Assembly (NCBI GenBank): GCA_015654535.1
Contig: JAATGU010000059.1
Location: forward strand, 1 to 64,000
Origin: Bacteroidales bacterium
Lineage (GTDB): Bacteria; Bacteroidota; Bacteroidia; Bacteroidales; Bacteroidaceae
Direction of reading: 5' to 3'
DNA: 64,000 nucleotides
Positions 41,101 to 49,655 of the stretch are shown piece by piece (the first letter of the stretch is position 1; every line of letters begins with the position of its first letter). Below the pieces are notes generated by a model. It worked only from the letters and a program-made list of their open reading frames with translations. It was not told the origin of the DNA and did no database searches. Position numbers and translations under genes: made by a program.

Positions 41101-43063
41101 TCAAGAGCGATTGCTTGGTGATGAGGTCTCCTGTGATGGTGTGACAGCCTTTTATATTAAAATAGTACCTGAATACTTGACATGGACTGGGGTATCAGGT
41201 GATAATTGGAATAACGATGTCAATTGGAAACGTTCTGAAAAAAATGAATTGTATAAAAATACTTTAGATACTTATACTGACGATCTCAATAGTCATGGCT
41301 TTGTTCCTATGAATTTCTCGAAAGTAATAATAGCGAATGTCACTACAAAAGCTCCTTGGTTATACCGATTAACCGGTTCACCGGTCCTTGCTATGGAGAA
41401 TACAAACTATACTGATTATGCAGACATAAAGTCCAATTCCGCAACCACTGATATAGCGTATGATCTGGTAGTGACAACAAACGGAACAAATTATGATTGT
41501 AGCCCTTTTTATGGGAATACTTGCGACAAGATTTACTTTAAGCCAGCTGCTGAAATGCGAAACACGAATTATCTGACATACAACAGAGCATGGGTGGATT
41601 TTGAATTGACTTCCGGTCGTTGGTATATGCTGACTTCACCACTAAAAGCAGTCTTTGCAGGAGATATGTATCTTCCTACCATTAGTGGACGGCAAGAGAC
41701 GGAAGCATTTCAACCTATCACATATAGTACAATAACGAACAATCGTTTCAATCCTGCTATTTATCAACGGAGTTGGGATCATAGCAGCTCAACCGTATTT
41801 AATGTAGGCGGAGATACTGATGATTCTTATATTTCTGCTGATTGGAGTCAGGTATATAATAAAGTAGATGAAGCCTACACTCCCGGCAAGGGATTTTCTA
41901 TCCGTCCTGTTTATGGAACAGAGGGAGTTGATGAGGTGTTATTTCGTCTGCCTAAAGAGGATGTAAGTTATGATTATTATTCCTATGATGGAACAGTTTC
42001 TGGCAATAATACTCCAATAAGTCGTACTGATAATGGAAAATTGGTTTTTGAAAGTAATGCTTCGGATGTGGAATTCGGTTTAACAAATACTACAACAACA
42101 AATAATATTTTTTTGATTGGTAATCCTTTTATGGCTACACTGGATATGAAAAAGTTTTTTGATGCTCACTCTGACTTTGAAAGAAGATTCTGGATTTTGA
42201 CTGGAAATGGACAAAATGCCGTCGCGATAGCCGATGACGGAACATTAACAACTACAGGAAATGAAACATTGGCAGGAACTATTGCGCCAATGCAATCGTT
42301 TTTTGTAGAGAAGAAAAGTTATGTGACTGCTGATCCGATCGTGACCTTTACTCCTAATATGACTATTTCTAAGCCGATAGAGGGATCATTAGTCTGGTCC
42401 GTAAATACGAAAAGTGTCTTATTTGATGATATTTCCTGCCTACATATTACCGCTGAACGTCATGGTCAATTCAGTAATATTCTGATTAAACAGCAAGAGA
42501 ATGCATCTGACGATTACGATGCAAAAGAGGATGTACCAGTATTAATGGATTCTAATCTTACAGATGATCCTATACTTTACTCCATGGCTGGAAACCATGC
42601 AGTTATGATAAATGTGATACCGGCGCTGAGGACTATTCCATTAGGTATACACAGCGATAATGACAACGAAGTGACTTTGACTTTCAGTGGATTGGAGAAT
42701 TTTGGCGGGAGTGTGGAACTTTATGATACACTGTTGAATAAAACCATTATACTGGAGGAAACAAATGCTACAATAGCTGTTCCTGGTAACACACATGATC
42801 GATATTTTTTAAACTTAGCTTGTACAGATAGTAAAAACGCTAAAATTACTATTTACTCACCTGAGAATGGAAAAGTGATTGTGGCAACTTCTTCATCAGA
42901 TAAGCTTCAAAAGATTCAAGTGTATAATTTAAATGGTATGTTATTGAAGGTTTTAAATACTTTGAACACGATAAAAACAGAATTTGATTTACCTGGAGGG
43001 GCATACATTATCCGTGTGCAAAGTCAGGATAGCAGTGAGACGAAGAAAATATATTGTCGGTAG
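38174..43063 (+). CDS. Giant secreted fimbria-associated protein with T9SS-like C-terminal tail
   Basis: The product is 1629 residues with a signal peptide (CLLLLVAFAEKVQGQ; an internal start at 38186 also fits). The body is beta-rich with many small or aromatic residues; about 370-530 resembles a jelly-roll carbohydrate- or ligand-binding module (FFYVDASDKPGTIAKLRLED, YAVDDIRIYRS). Residues about 1000-1500 resemble the repeat region of gliding or surface proteins (YLTWTGVSGDNWNNDVNWKR). The last 80 residues look like a type A sorting domain: IQVYNLNGMLLKVL and LPGGAYIIRVQS, then KKIYCR. In P. gingivalis the last mfa gene, mfa5, encodes a large tip protein with such a tail. This is probably a tip adhesin; its binding target is unknown. 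Confidence 0.75.
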   Translation: MKSYMKKYTNYLSIFFCLLLLVAFAEKVQGQKTIIHKTGPFYTDYMSNGMQKTHINRTTIYALPTATSVVLTVPPELGGNPAPHAYYRWYNYITDGLSTTITPNVTYTSGTNGRYLLNNNSLAAQQAKYNFSTGGASVVACDVSAYNDYIDGSTTFTEPTLSYRCIFDIRNAKEIADSLANLATGRYLEEHTVYMPSTKIGSENSRVCLQYDRTNYYGYTTTAKSTMTNGNFTISGTSSDNGRRLYVAPQAAGNTQIITVTMTCGSGSTAQTYRIAKFTIVFVSDLPMKYSALTGVNEKRSINYLDKNYVLLSKLDFDYNTKPATEDNNMWSKPLEWDICSYGFASRELYLAGNRTAPDYCTADWNEYGFYKTANIFTNKYTWWNQSGQKVYDRRYYDSNKAENGYFFYVDASDKPGTIAKLRLEDKLCAGTKLLVSAGICNMAGSGSDADVNFIFKGIDADGTETELHRFTSGDITKTTISEAEWYQVYYSFSYNTNVDYDHYILQIDNNASSTSGGDYAVDDIRIYRSKPTVQANQVTLPCGSEDAKVKIRVEYAKLLSTLGKTETTVGAGENLEVNYKFLDSSKTPMVYNYNTLVDTDINYGVVKISTNFNTMTVLSSTLEAPVTYSKNPVLAYTETETIDGVTYRYIVFQTPNNNSLKVNGTYYTAIANSSGIFGTGTCDMISDPFTIIPPSDVTVDGASWKSGNGMCYGNEIIIGAKLRDRITHEDIVCRFDWYLGSKEEFSAIPNGGMSVGLALQKYREAYPNPTNADTELSAISGDFNQDAYAILQNLIIKKRLILNQKEIIRLIRLGESLLAIPIIATAEKTSTTTTLELCSDYIPIDATEPHKNPTIELGRVLDKPISLRMGLKQFGDLKNNFTKSLTIPVRDFKNADQSKTRNLVKASDTNVYLISTDDPAIQNVDSLNPSILVANIETIHVTTDTGDTDYFALKIPSGSITVKEGYTYKMEFHFNQERLLGDEVSCDGVTAFYIKIVPEYLTWTGVSGDNWNNDVNWKRSEKNELYKNTLDTYTDDLNSHGFVPMNFSKVIIANVTTKAPWLYRLTGSPVLAMENTNYTDYADIKSNSATTDIAYDLVVTTNGTNYDCSPFYGNTCDKIYFKPAAEMRNTNYLTYNRAWVDFELTSGRWYMLTSPLKAVFAGDMYLPTISGRQETEAFQPITYSTITNNRFNPAIYQRSWDHSSSTVFNVGGDTDDSYISADWSQVYNKVDEAYTPGKGFSIRPVYGTEGVDEVLFRLPKEDVSYDYYSYDGTVSGNNTPISRTDNGKLVFESNASDVEFGLTNTTTTNNIFLIGNPFMATLDMKKFFDAHSDFERRFWILTGNGQNAVAIADDGTLTTTGNETLAGTIAPMQSFFVEKKSYVTADPIVTFTPNMTISKPIEGSLVWSVNTKSVLFDDISCLHITAERHGQFSNILIKQQENASDDYDAKEDVPVLMDSNLTDDPILYSMAGNHAVMINVIPALRTIPLGIHSDNDNEVTLTFSGLENFGGSVELYDTLLNKTIILEETNATIAVPGNTHDRYFLNLACTDSKNAKITIYSPENGKVIVATSSSDKLQKIQVYNLNGMLLKVLNTLNTIKTEFDLPGGAYIIRVQSQDSSETKKIYCR

Positions 43064-43076
43064 TGAGAGTACTTTT

Positions 43077-44018
43077 TTATAGATTTTCCAGATAATGTTC
43101 CACTGTTCTGAATGGAACATCCTTGAGGATAATTCTTTTTTTATGGCCCAGAAGATATAAGGTGGGAATGACTTTTAAATCATATTGTTCATGGCTGCGT
43201 ATATTTAGCTTTTTATCATACCCGTTGATCCAAGAGGAGGGATATTCCGGTAGATATTTTCTCCATGTTGCCAGATCTTCGTCTGTATAAATGGAAAGGA
43301 CAACCAGCCTTTTCTTTTTATTCGTTTCCTGTCTCTGAAAGTCTACCAGAATGGGCGAAGCAATAATTTGTTCCTTTATCTCCCGGCAAATTTCACAATC
43401 AGGATTATTGAAAAAAAGTAAGATATATTCATTGTTTATTTTCGAGAGCATTTCGCTTTTTCCAGAAGCAAGGGTAAACATGAAATTAGTGGCTATATTA
43501 CCTGGACGGTTTTTTACAGCTATTTTTAATTGGTGGCTAAAGCGGTTCTTGTGAGTTTCATCCATTACTTTTGATGTAACGATGCATTCCAGAAAAGGAA
43601 TATAGAATTCTTCATTATGCATCGGTGAATTAGGATCATATAGATATTTTTCTGCTAAATTGCTAAAATGAATATATAGGAGAGTATTTGCCTCTGTCCT
43701 TTTCATTAAGTCTTTTATTCCTGCGCAGGCTACCTGATAAGTTGCATGAGATAGGACACCAATAAAATTAGCAAAAATAGGCTCTATAATTTCTGATTTA
43801 TGATTCAGTGAAATATCTGTAAATACAAAGTAATCCCAGTAATGCTTTATGAGATATTCTGCTCGTTCCTGAGGATGAGTCAATCTAATTGGTATTTCTG
43901 GCAAGCGGAATGTGTATCCTTTCGTTTGTAACACTTTAGATTGTTCTTTTTTCTTCTCTTTGCACCCGGAGAATAGAATGATGCAGGCTATACACAGTAG
44001 AAAAATATTTTTCCTCAT
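43077..44018 (-). CDS. DUF5106-type lipoprotein with thioredoxin-like domain
   Basis: The product is 313 residues. The lipobox is CIILFSGCKEK. A helical region (about 40-190: RAEYLIKHYWDYFVFTD) matches DUF5106, and the C-terminal part is thioredoxin-like with the active site Cys208-Glu-Ile-Cys211 (FFNNPDCEICREI) and the cis-proline in DLKVIPTLYLLG. It is an outer-membrane or periplasmic thiol-disulfide protein. It converges on the giant fimbrial gene with 13 bases between stops. A role in forming disulfides in fimbrial subunits is possible but only inferred. No -7 box is obvious. Confidence 0.8.
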   Translation of the reverse strand: MRKNIFLLCIACIILFSGCKEKKKEQSKVLQTKGYTFRLPEIPIRLTHPQERAEYLIKHYWDYFVFTDISLNHKSEIIEPIFANFIGVLSHATYQVACAGIKDLMKRTEANTLLYIHFSNLAEKYLYDPNSPMHNEEFYIPFLECIVTSKVMDETHKNRFSHQLKIAVKNRPGNIATNFMFTLASGKSEMLSKINNEYILLFFNNPDCEICREIKEQIIASPILVDFQRQETNKKKRLVVLSIYTDEDLATWRKYLPEYPSSWINGYDKKLNIRSHEQYDLKVIPTLYLLGHKKRIILKDVPFRTVEHYLENL

Positions 44019-44383
44019 TGTTTTGTCTTTATTTTAAATTGATCCTTTTAACTTCTGCTTGATATAATGAAGAACAGGGAAGAAAAAAATATAAATTAAA
44101 TAATTATCTGATTAAGATAGCTTATTTAATACGCAATATAAGTTATTAGATACATGAAAACACCCCTTATTTAAAGAAATGCTATTATTCGGTAATTGCT
44201 AACAGCTTAAAAACAGTGATATTGAATAATTGTTGTATAAGGAAGGGAGATAATTTTCAAAATTATCTCCCTTAAAAATATTCCTGTGTGGTCCAAAATA
44301 TTTATTTTGTAATTTTATTTTGGTATAACTTATTCCTTTAATGACTTAATTACAAAAAAATATTAAGTGTGAGGAATATAAAT
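44019..44383. other. Intergenic region with a palindromic hairpin
   Basis: At 44243-44273 AAGGGAGATAATTTT and AAAATTATCTCCCTT form a perfect 15-bp stem with one loop base, about 110 bases past the OmpA stop on the minus strand. No T run follows on either strand, so it may be a processing site, a protein site or an atypical terminator. The rest of the region is AT-rich and shows nothing else. Confidence 0.6.
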
Positions 44384-45547
44384 TTACTCAACAATAACAA
44401 CACGGTTTAAAGAATTTCCGTCAAATAGACTATTTGTTCCACCTTTGCCGCTTACAGTTAATTGATTAGGATTGACATTGTACTCTTTTACCAAGATATT
44501 GAATACATTCTGTGCACGTTTTTCGCTCAAGGTCTGATTATATTCGGTAGTACCCGTTGCTTTGTCCGCATATCCTGTGATAGTGTATTTTTTGGAAGGG
44601 CTTTTCTTTATTTGCTCTGCGGTGAATTTCAAATTTATTTTTTCTTTTGCAGAGATTTCAGCTTCATTAAGGTCAAAGAAAACCGTTCTTGTTACGGAAA
44701 TAGTTTCTGTCTTTATTGTCGGTTCTTGTTTCTTGTTCCTTTCATTATTTAACTCATCTTGCAAACGGCGTGTATAAGCTTCCTGTTCTTTCAATTTATC
44801 CGTAATTGCTTGCATTTCACTTACAGAGATGCCAGTGGATATTACTTCAGATGTGCTTACAGATTTAAATCCGCGTGTCTTAAACTTATAAGTAAGTCCT
44901 ACTGTTGCAGTAAGAAAACCCTCACCTCTTCTACCTCCTACTTGTCCATCAAATTCTTGTGGGACCAATGTTCCTCGGACGTCTAAGTTTATATCCAACG
45001 CGCTGGAAAGGCGGAAACGGTTAAGAATACCTACGTTGGTTGCAAATTCATTATCGTGTGTGCCTTCATAAGAATGTACATATCCAAAACCTAAATAGGG
45101 GATTGGTTCGTATATGCGTTTCTCATTATATCCCGCAATCATGGAGACAACATTGAACATTACATCTCCGTGAAGGTTCATATAGTCCCATTTTTGGGTA
45201 TAATTTCCATCAACATCCGGTTGATTACTTAGATACCATCCCTGACCTTTTGAATAACCTTTCAGTTTTAGTCCGCTATATTGCAAGCGCAATCCTAATC
45301 CTGGAGTAAACCATTTGCCTACCGCAATATCAAGGGCAGGTGCGACACGCTTCCCAAATGAGCCAATGTGATCATCTTCACCAAAATAGACCTGACCTCC
45401 TACTCCTGCAGATATGAACCAGTTATCCCAAAAACGGTTAGTAACATACTGATGTCTGGACTGACTAATGGTTGTTTCTTCTTTACTTTGTGCAAATAGT
45501 CCTATCGGTGCTATCGCTAAAAAAATGAATAATAATTTTGCTTTCAT
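44384..45547 (-). CDS. OmpA family outer-membrane protein
   Basis: The product is 387 residues with a signal peptide (IAPIGLFAQS). Residues about 40-235 form the barrel (FWDNWFISAGVGGQVYFG to TVGLTYKFKTRGF). A short coiled segment (TDKLKEQEAYTRRLQDELNN) links to the OmpA domain at about 285-387: YTITGYADKATGTTEY holds the conserved Asp and QTLSEKRAQNVFNIL the conserved Arg. It binds peptidoglycan. It is paralogous to 4325-5434 and transcribed away from the STN-DUF3575 gene from TACTTTTG at 45600-45607. Confidence 0.9.
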   Translation of the reverse strand: MKAKLLFIFLAIAPIGLFAQSKEETTISQSRHQYVTNRFWDNWFISAGVGGQVYFGEDDHIGSFGKRVAPALDIAVGKWFTPGLGLRLQYSGLKLKGYSKGQGWYLSNQPDVDGNYTQKWDYMNLHGDVMFNVVSMIAGYNEKRIYEPIPYLGFGYVHSYEGTHDNEFATNVGILNRFRLSSALDINLDVRGTLVPQEFDGQVGGRRGEGFLTATVGLTYKFKTRGFKSVSTSEVISTGISVSEMQAITDKLKEQEAYTRRLQDELNNERNKKQEPTIKTETISVTRTVFFDLNEAEISAKEKINLKFTAEQIKKSPSKKYTITGYADKATGTTEYNQTLSEKRAQNVFNILVKEYNVNPNQLTVSGKGGTNSLFDGNSLNRVVIVE

Positions 45548-45599
45548 ACTTATTTATAATTTTAAAATATAGTGTAAATTCTTTATTAAAAATCTGATG

Positions 45600-45607
45600 C
45601 AAAAGTA
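45600..45607 (-). promoter_or_regulatory. -7 box of the second OmpA gene
   Basis: The minus strand reads TACTTTTG, matching TAnnTTTG, 52 bases before the start codon. Confidence 0.5.
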
Positions 45608-45726
45608 CTTCTTGACAAAAGATTTTTATTTATATAAAGTTATTTATCTTTTATACATTTTAGATTTACAAGTTTTTTTTGCCATGAAAAGATTAAATTA
45701 TTATTTTATCTATTAATTAAAAGCTG

Positions 45727-45734
45727 TAATTTTG
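45727..45734 (+). promoter_or_regulatory. -7 box of the STN-DUF3575 gene
   Basis: TAATTTTG matches TAnnTTTG and lies 41 bases before the ATG at 45776. No good -33 is seen, which would fit use of an accessory sigma factor or activator. Confidence 0.45.
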
Positions 45735-45775
45735 GACATTATATTTACTTGTTATTTAGCTTTTTATTTTAAAAA

Positions 45776-46987
45776 ATGAAATTTATGTTCAAATCAGTGA
45801 AACGAAAAATAAAAAGGATTAATGTACTTTTTTTACTGTGTGTATTTTTTAGTATAAATGTTCAACCCCATGGAAAGGCTAATCTTATTAAAGGGAAGAA
45901 ATCATTGATAGAGATCTTGCGATTTGTGAGCAAATCTCAAAAGGTATATATTAATTTTAATCCATTGGAAATTAATCATATTTATGTAGATGAAATGCCT
46001 GTCGGCAAAAATTCCATTAAAGACTTGAATAAAGTATTGGCAATCAATAATTTGGAACTTAAACGGATTAGCGGACCTTATTTATATATTCAGCCGATTC
46101 GTAAATTTGTCTTAACAGGAAGTGTGGAGGATAAAGATACAAAACGTCCGATCCCTTTGGTTACCATTGTTGTTGACGAGAAAAACTCTGTTCAAACAGA
46201 CTCCAACGGACAATTTAGCTTTACCCTACGCAAAGGTAAATATAGTATAGTAACGAAAAATAATTTATATTATCTGCAAACAAAAAATATATCATTAACT
46301 GCTTCAAAGAAAATAAAAGTTGAATTGAAAAAAAAACAATTGAAAACAGAGTTACCTGTGTTCCCCAATATAATGGAATTCTATTTTCCTTCCATAAACA
46401 GTTCATGGACTGATTCCTTATTAGTTATTACACCTGACCGTTTAGATTTAATGCAATTGTCTACTCCTTCATTATCAAGAAAATCGGTAGATTTTGTATT
46501 GAAAAGTAACTTGCTTTTGTGGGGAGTAGCTAATCCTAATCTCGCCATAGAGAAAAAAATAGATAATAATTTTACAATTGAATTAATGTTAAGTAGTAGT
46601 TCGTTAGAATATGGATCCCATAAGCAATTTAAGTATCTATTAATTCAGCCAGAAATCCGTTATTGGTTATCTCGAAGTTTTTCTGGAAGTTTTTTTGGCT
46701 TTCATACTCATTACGCTATTTACGATGTCGGAGATAAAGAATATTCATTGGAAAAAATAAAAAAACTTAATAATAATCGATATAAGGGGCATTTATTTGG
46801 AGCAGGATTTTCTTATGGTTATCAATGGGAGATTAATAAGCATTGGAATATTGAAACAGTTATGGGAATTGGATATGCTCACTTAAGTTATGATGAATAT
46901 TCAAATGATTGTTGTAAAAAGAAGAGACGCAATTCCATTTATCTAACCCCTACAAAAGCTTCGTTTAGTTTTGTTTATCTTTTTTAA
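45776..46987 (+). CDS. STN - carboxypeptidase-like - DUF3575 barrel fusion (putative surface sensor)
   Basis: The product is 403 residues with an N-terminal signal (VLFLLCVFFSINVQ). Residues 35-106 resemble an STN domain: LIEILRFVSKSQKVYINFNP, then a repeated IKDLNKVLAINNLELK unit. Residues 111-185 are a CarboxypepD-like beta domain (GSVEDKDTKRPIPLVTIVVD, TDSNGQFSFTLRKGKY). Residues 242-403 are DUF3575, closely matching the fimbrial-operon protein at 30236 (LIQPEIRYWLSRSFSGSFFG, FSYGYQWEINKHWNIET, final SFVYLF). STN domains of TonB receptors touch FecR-type anti-sigma factors. Sigma and FecR genes lie 1 kb downstream. I infer an outer-membrane sensor for that pair. Confidence 0.75.
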   Translation: MKFMFKSVKRKIKRINVLFLLCVFFSINVQPHGKANLIKGKKSLIEILRFVSKSQKVYINFNPLEINHIYVDEMPVGKNSIKDLNKVLAINNLELKRISGPYLYIQPIRKFVLTGSVEDKDTKRPIPLVTIVVDEKNSVQTDSNGQFSFTLRKGKYSIVTKNNLYYLQTKNISLTASKKIKVELKKKQLKTELPVFPNIMEFYFPSINSSWTDSLLVITPDRLDLMQLSTPSLSRKSVDFVLKSNLLLWGVANPNLAIEKKIDNNFTIELMLSSSSLEYGSHKQFKYLLIQPEIRYWLSRSFSGSFFGFHTHYAIYDVGDKEYSLEKIKKLNNNRYKGHLFGAGFSYGYQWEINKHWNIETVMGIGYAHLSYDEYSNDCCKKKRRNSIYLTPTKASFSFVYLF

Positions 46988-47145
46988 TTTGCAAAGTAAA
47001 TATACAAAGGATTAAATACCTTTTTGATAACTAAATACAAACTATTTTTATTGAAAATAATTATTTTCTCTTTAGAAAACCAGTATAATTAGTATAATCT
47101 ATTGTCATAGGAAAAAGAGAAATAATTGTTTAATAGCGGAATAAT

Positions 47146-47964
47146 ATGAATTTAATTTTTGATTCTTCCTATTTTATAAGTTTCAATGTGCAAAAAGATA
47201 GTCCAATTGACATTAAAATGCAGGATGATAGTGTTATCTTATTTATTTTATCTGGAAAAGTTTCAATTTCATGCATTGAATTCATTCATAAGATACTCAT
47301 ATCAGGGGATATGGTATTTTTGCCTCCAAGTGCACTTTATAAATTATTGTCCATTGAAGATGCTGTTGTTATGAAATGTAAAATTACTCGAAATACAAGG
47401 ATACTGATGACCCGATGGCTTAGAAGTTTATCAGGGTACATTGAATCGAATGAAAAACATCATTCAATATTGCCTATTAAATATAATGTAATGCATTTTT
47501 TAGAAATATTCAATTCGGATCATGCACCTTCAGGATTTAATACATCTGAGATGAATGAATGGAAATGTAAGGGATTGATTTTACTTCTTAAGAGTTCTTA
47601 TTCACAGAAAGAATTGATTACTTTTTTTTCGCCTATTTTGGGTGGAAATATAGATTTTAAAGAATTTGTATATGCAAATAGTTCTTCTGTCAATAACTTA
47701 CAGGAATTTGCTGATTTAGCCAAATGTAGTTTAAGTATGTTTTGTAGGGAGTTTAAAAAGAATTTCGGTGAGCCAGCCTATCAATGGATACTAAAACGCA
47801 AGTCTGAACTTGTGTTGGAAGATATACTTTCCACGTCTATTCCTTTTCAGGAATTAGCGGATAAGTATCAATTCTCGTCGCAGGCACACTTTACAAAGTT
47901 TTGTAAACAGAGGTATAATCAGACTCCAAAGGAACTTCGTAATAGTAAACAATTATATGTATGA
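47146..47964 (+). CDS. AraC family transcriptional regulator
   Basis: The product is 272 residues. The N-terminal part is a cupin-like sensing region (VILFILSGKVSISCIEF, ISGDMVFLPPSALYKLL). The C-terminal 95 residues form the AraC HTH pair: LQEFADLAKCSLSMFCREF and IPFQELADKYQFSSQAHFTK, ending KQRYNQTPKELR. It is cytoplasmic. It is 158 bases after the STN-DUF3575 gene and 35 bases before the sigma factor gene and may be in the same transcript. It probably controls fimbrial or sensor genes. Confidence 0.85.
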   Translation: MNLIFDSSYFISFNVQKDSPIDIKMQDDSVILFILSGKVSISCIEFIHKILISGDMVFLPPSALYKLLSIEDAVVMKCKITRNTRILMTRWLRSLSGYIESNEKHHSILPIKYNVMHFLEIFNSDHAPSGFNTSEMNEWKCKGLILLLKSSYSQKELITFFSPILGGNIDFKEFVYANSSSVNNLQEFADLAKCSLSMFCREFKKNFGEPAYQWILKRKSELVLEDILSTSIPFQELADKYQFSSQAHFTKFCKQRYNQTPKELRNSKQLYV

Positions 47965-47999
47965 ATAAAAGGCATTTAATATAATAAATAATAATCTTT

Positions 48000-48557
48000 A
48001 TGTCAATATCTTGGGATAAGTTAAAAAAGGGAGATGAGTTGGAGTGGAAAAATATGTTTCGAAAACATGCTGAATTTCTTTATGCTTATGGAATGAAGTT
48101 TGCTCATAATGAAGATTTAGTAAAAGATTCCATCCAAGAACTTTTTATAGCGATTTATGAAAAACGAAATTCACTCAGTGAACCTTCATTTTTAAGAGCT
48201 TACCTATGTTCCTCACTTAGAAACAGATTGATAAATGAATTGAAAAAAGAAGCAACAATTCCACTGGAAGAAGGAGACTACTCTTTTACCCTATATATTG
48301 ATGATAAGAATGTGGATGAGGAGGAAAAGCAATATGAAAAAATACAGAATATGCTCAACAAACTTACTAATAGACAACGAGAAGTCATTTATCTAAAATA
48401 CTTTAAAGGTTTGTCAAATGAGGAGATAGCATGTACTCTTAACATTAATAAGCAATCTGTGGCTAATCTTCTTTCAGAAGCTATCCGACAGATGAAAAAA
48501 GAGGCTTCTTTTATTCTATTCTTGTTACTTATTTTACGTAGATTATTAGGATTATGA
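48000..48557 (+). CDS. ECF-type RNA polymerase sigma factor
   Basis: The product is 185 residues. Region 2 is at about 20-60 (FLYAYGMKFAHNEDLVKDSI, then QELFIAIYEKR) and region 4 at about 120-165 (LTNRQREVIYLKYFKGLSNE, EIACTLNINKQSVANLLS). It ends in a hydrophobic tail, FILFLLLILRRLLGL, that might touch the membrane or the anti-sigma factor. It directs polymerase to selected promoters when released from FecR. Its stop overlaps the FecR start by four bases (ATGA), showing coupling. Confidence 0.92.
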   Translation: MSISWDKLKKGDELEWKNMFRKHAEFLYAYGMKFAHNEDLVKDSIQELFIAIYEKRNSLSEPSFLRAYLCSSLRNRLINELKKEATIPLEEGDYSFTLYIDDKNVDEEEKQYEKIQNMLNKLTNRQREVIYLKYFKGLSNEEIACTLNINKQSVANLLSEAIRQMKKEASFILFLLLILRRLLGL

Positions 48558-49435
48558 AAGAAGTAGATCTAATAGCATTGCTGGAGAGAATTTCCTCAGA
48601 AGAAGGTGTACCTTTGGTATTGGAAGAAGAAATTCAATTAAAAGAAGCTTTTTCTCACATTCCATTGCTTGATGAGAAACCTGAAAAAAATGTACTAAAC
48701 GAGATGGAAGAAAGATTGTTTAGTAAAGAAATAATATTTGATAGAAGAAGTAAAAATAATCTTCATTGGCTTTTTGTAAGTGTGGCCGCATTGATTGCCA
48801 TATTGTTTGGTTGTGGTTTGTGGATAACGAGTTTGGAGATGAAATATGCTACGGGAAAAGAAGGACAATTGTCTTTTGTGTTACCTGATCAATCAATTGT
48901 GAGATTAAATGAAAATAGTTCTGCAGAATATAATAAATTCCTATTCTTTTTCAGTAAAAAAATATATATGAAAGGTGAGGCTTATTATATAGTTACTAAG
49001 GGAAGACATTTTACGGTTGAAACAGCTTTATATAAAATTTCCGTGTTAGGAACCCGTTTTATGGTTTCAGAAAAGGATAAATTTGATGTTTTCTGTTATG
49101 AAGGTAAGGTTAAGGTGGAAAATTTGAGAACTAATGAAGTAAAGGTCTTGATAAAAGGACAAAGTTTTAGTTCAGATCGGGCTGTGAAAGAAAAACAACC
49201 TGGTTTTGTAACTCATAATTATGAGTTTGATAATGCCCCATTAATTGATGCAATTGGTGCCATCGAGAAAGAATATAAAATAACGATAGGAAATAAGGAC
49301 TTTTGTCGAGGCTTATTCTTTACCGGAGCTTTTCCGATAAAAGATCTGAAATTAACTTTAGATGTTGTTCTGGCGCCCTATAATATGAGATGGGAACAAT
49401 TGTCATCGAATCATTACCGAATTGTTCGTCAATAA
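48554..49435 (+). CDS. FecR family anti-sigma factor
   Basis: The product is 293 residues. The cytoplasmic N-terminus (1-75) binds sigma; one membrane helix is at about 78-97 (FVSVAALIAILFGCGLWI). The FecR domain follows (about 110-200: LSFVLPDQSIVRLNENSSAE, YYIVTKGRHFTVETALYKIS, VLGTRFMVSE) and then the DUF4974 domain (about 225-293: FDNAPLIDAIGAIEKEYKIT). In known systems it relays a signal from an outer-membrane STN domain to sigma. No SusC-type receptor follows, unlike most Bacteroides sigma/FecR pairs; the only STN domain nearby is at 45776. Confidence 0.92.
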   Translation: MKEVDLIALLERISSEEGVPLVLEEEIQLKEAFSHIPLLDEKPEKNVLNEMEERLFSKEIIFDRRSKNNLHWLFVSVAALIAILFGCGLWITSLEMKYATGKEGQLSFVLPDQSIVRLNENSSAEYNKFLFFFSKKIYMKGEAYYIVTKGRHFTVETALYKISVLGTRFMVSEKDKFDVFCYEGKVKVENLRTNEVKVLIKGQSFSSDRAVKEKQPGFVTHNYEFDNAPLIDAIGAIEKEYKITIGNKDFCRGLFFTGAFPIKDLKLTLDVVLAPYNMRWEQLSSNHYRIVRQ

Positions 49436-49655
49436 AATCTAAGAATAATATATTGATTTCATTTTAAATGGATATTAATAAATAAATTATAATCTGGTAT
49501 TAGGCATTTGAACTTATGATTTTCCCTATATATATTACCAATAGGACAAACTTGTAGACTCATGCAAACAATTGGATTAACAAGATTTTATAAGAATAGT
49601 AATTCTGCATCAGAGCTTAGAATTTTAAAGATTAAAACTAATAAAAATGTAAAAT

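Noticed and set aside
44243..44273. Standard intrinsic terminator for the second OmpA gene
   Set aside because: The stem is perfect but no T run follows on either strand, so I recorded it only as a hairpin.
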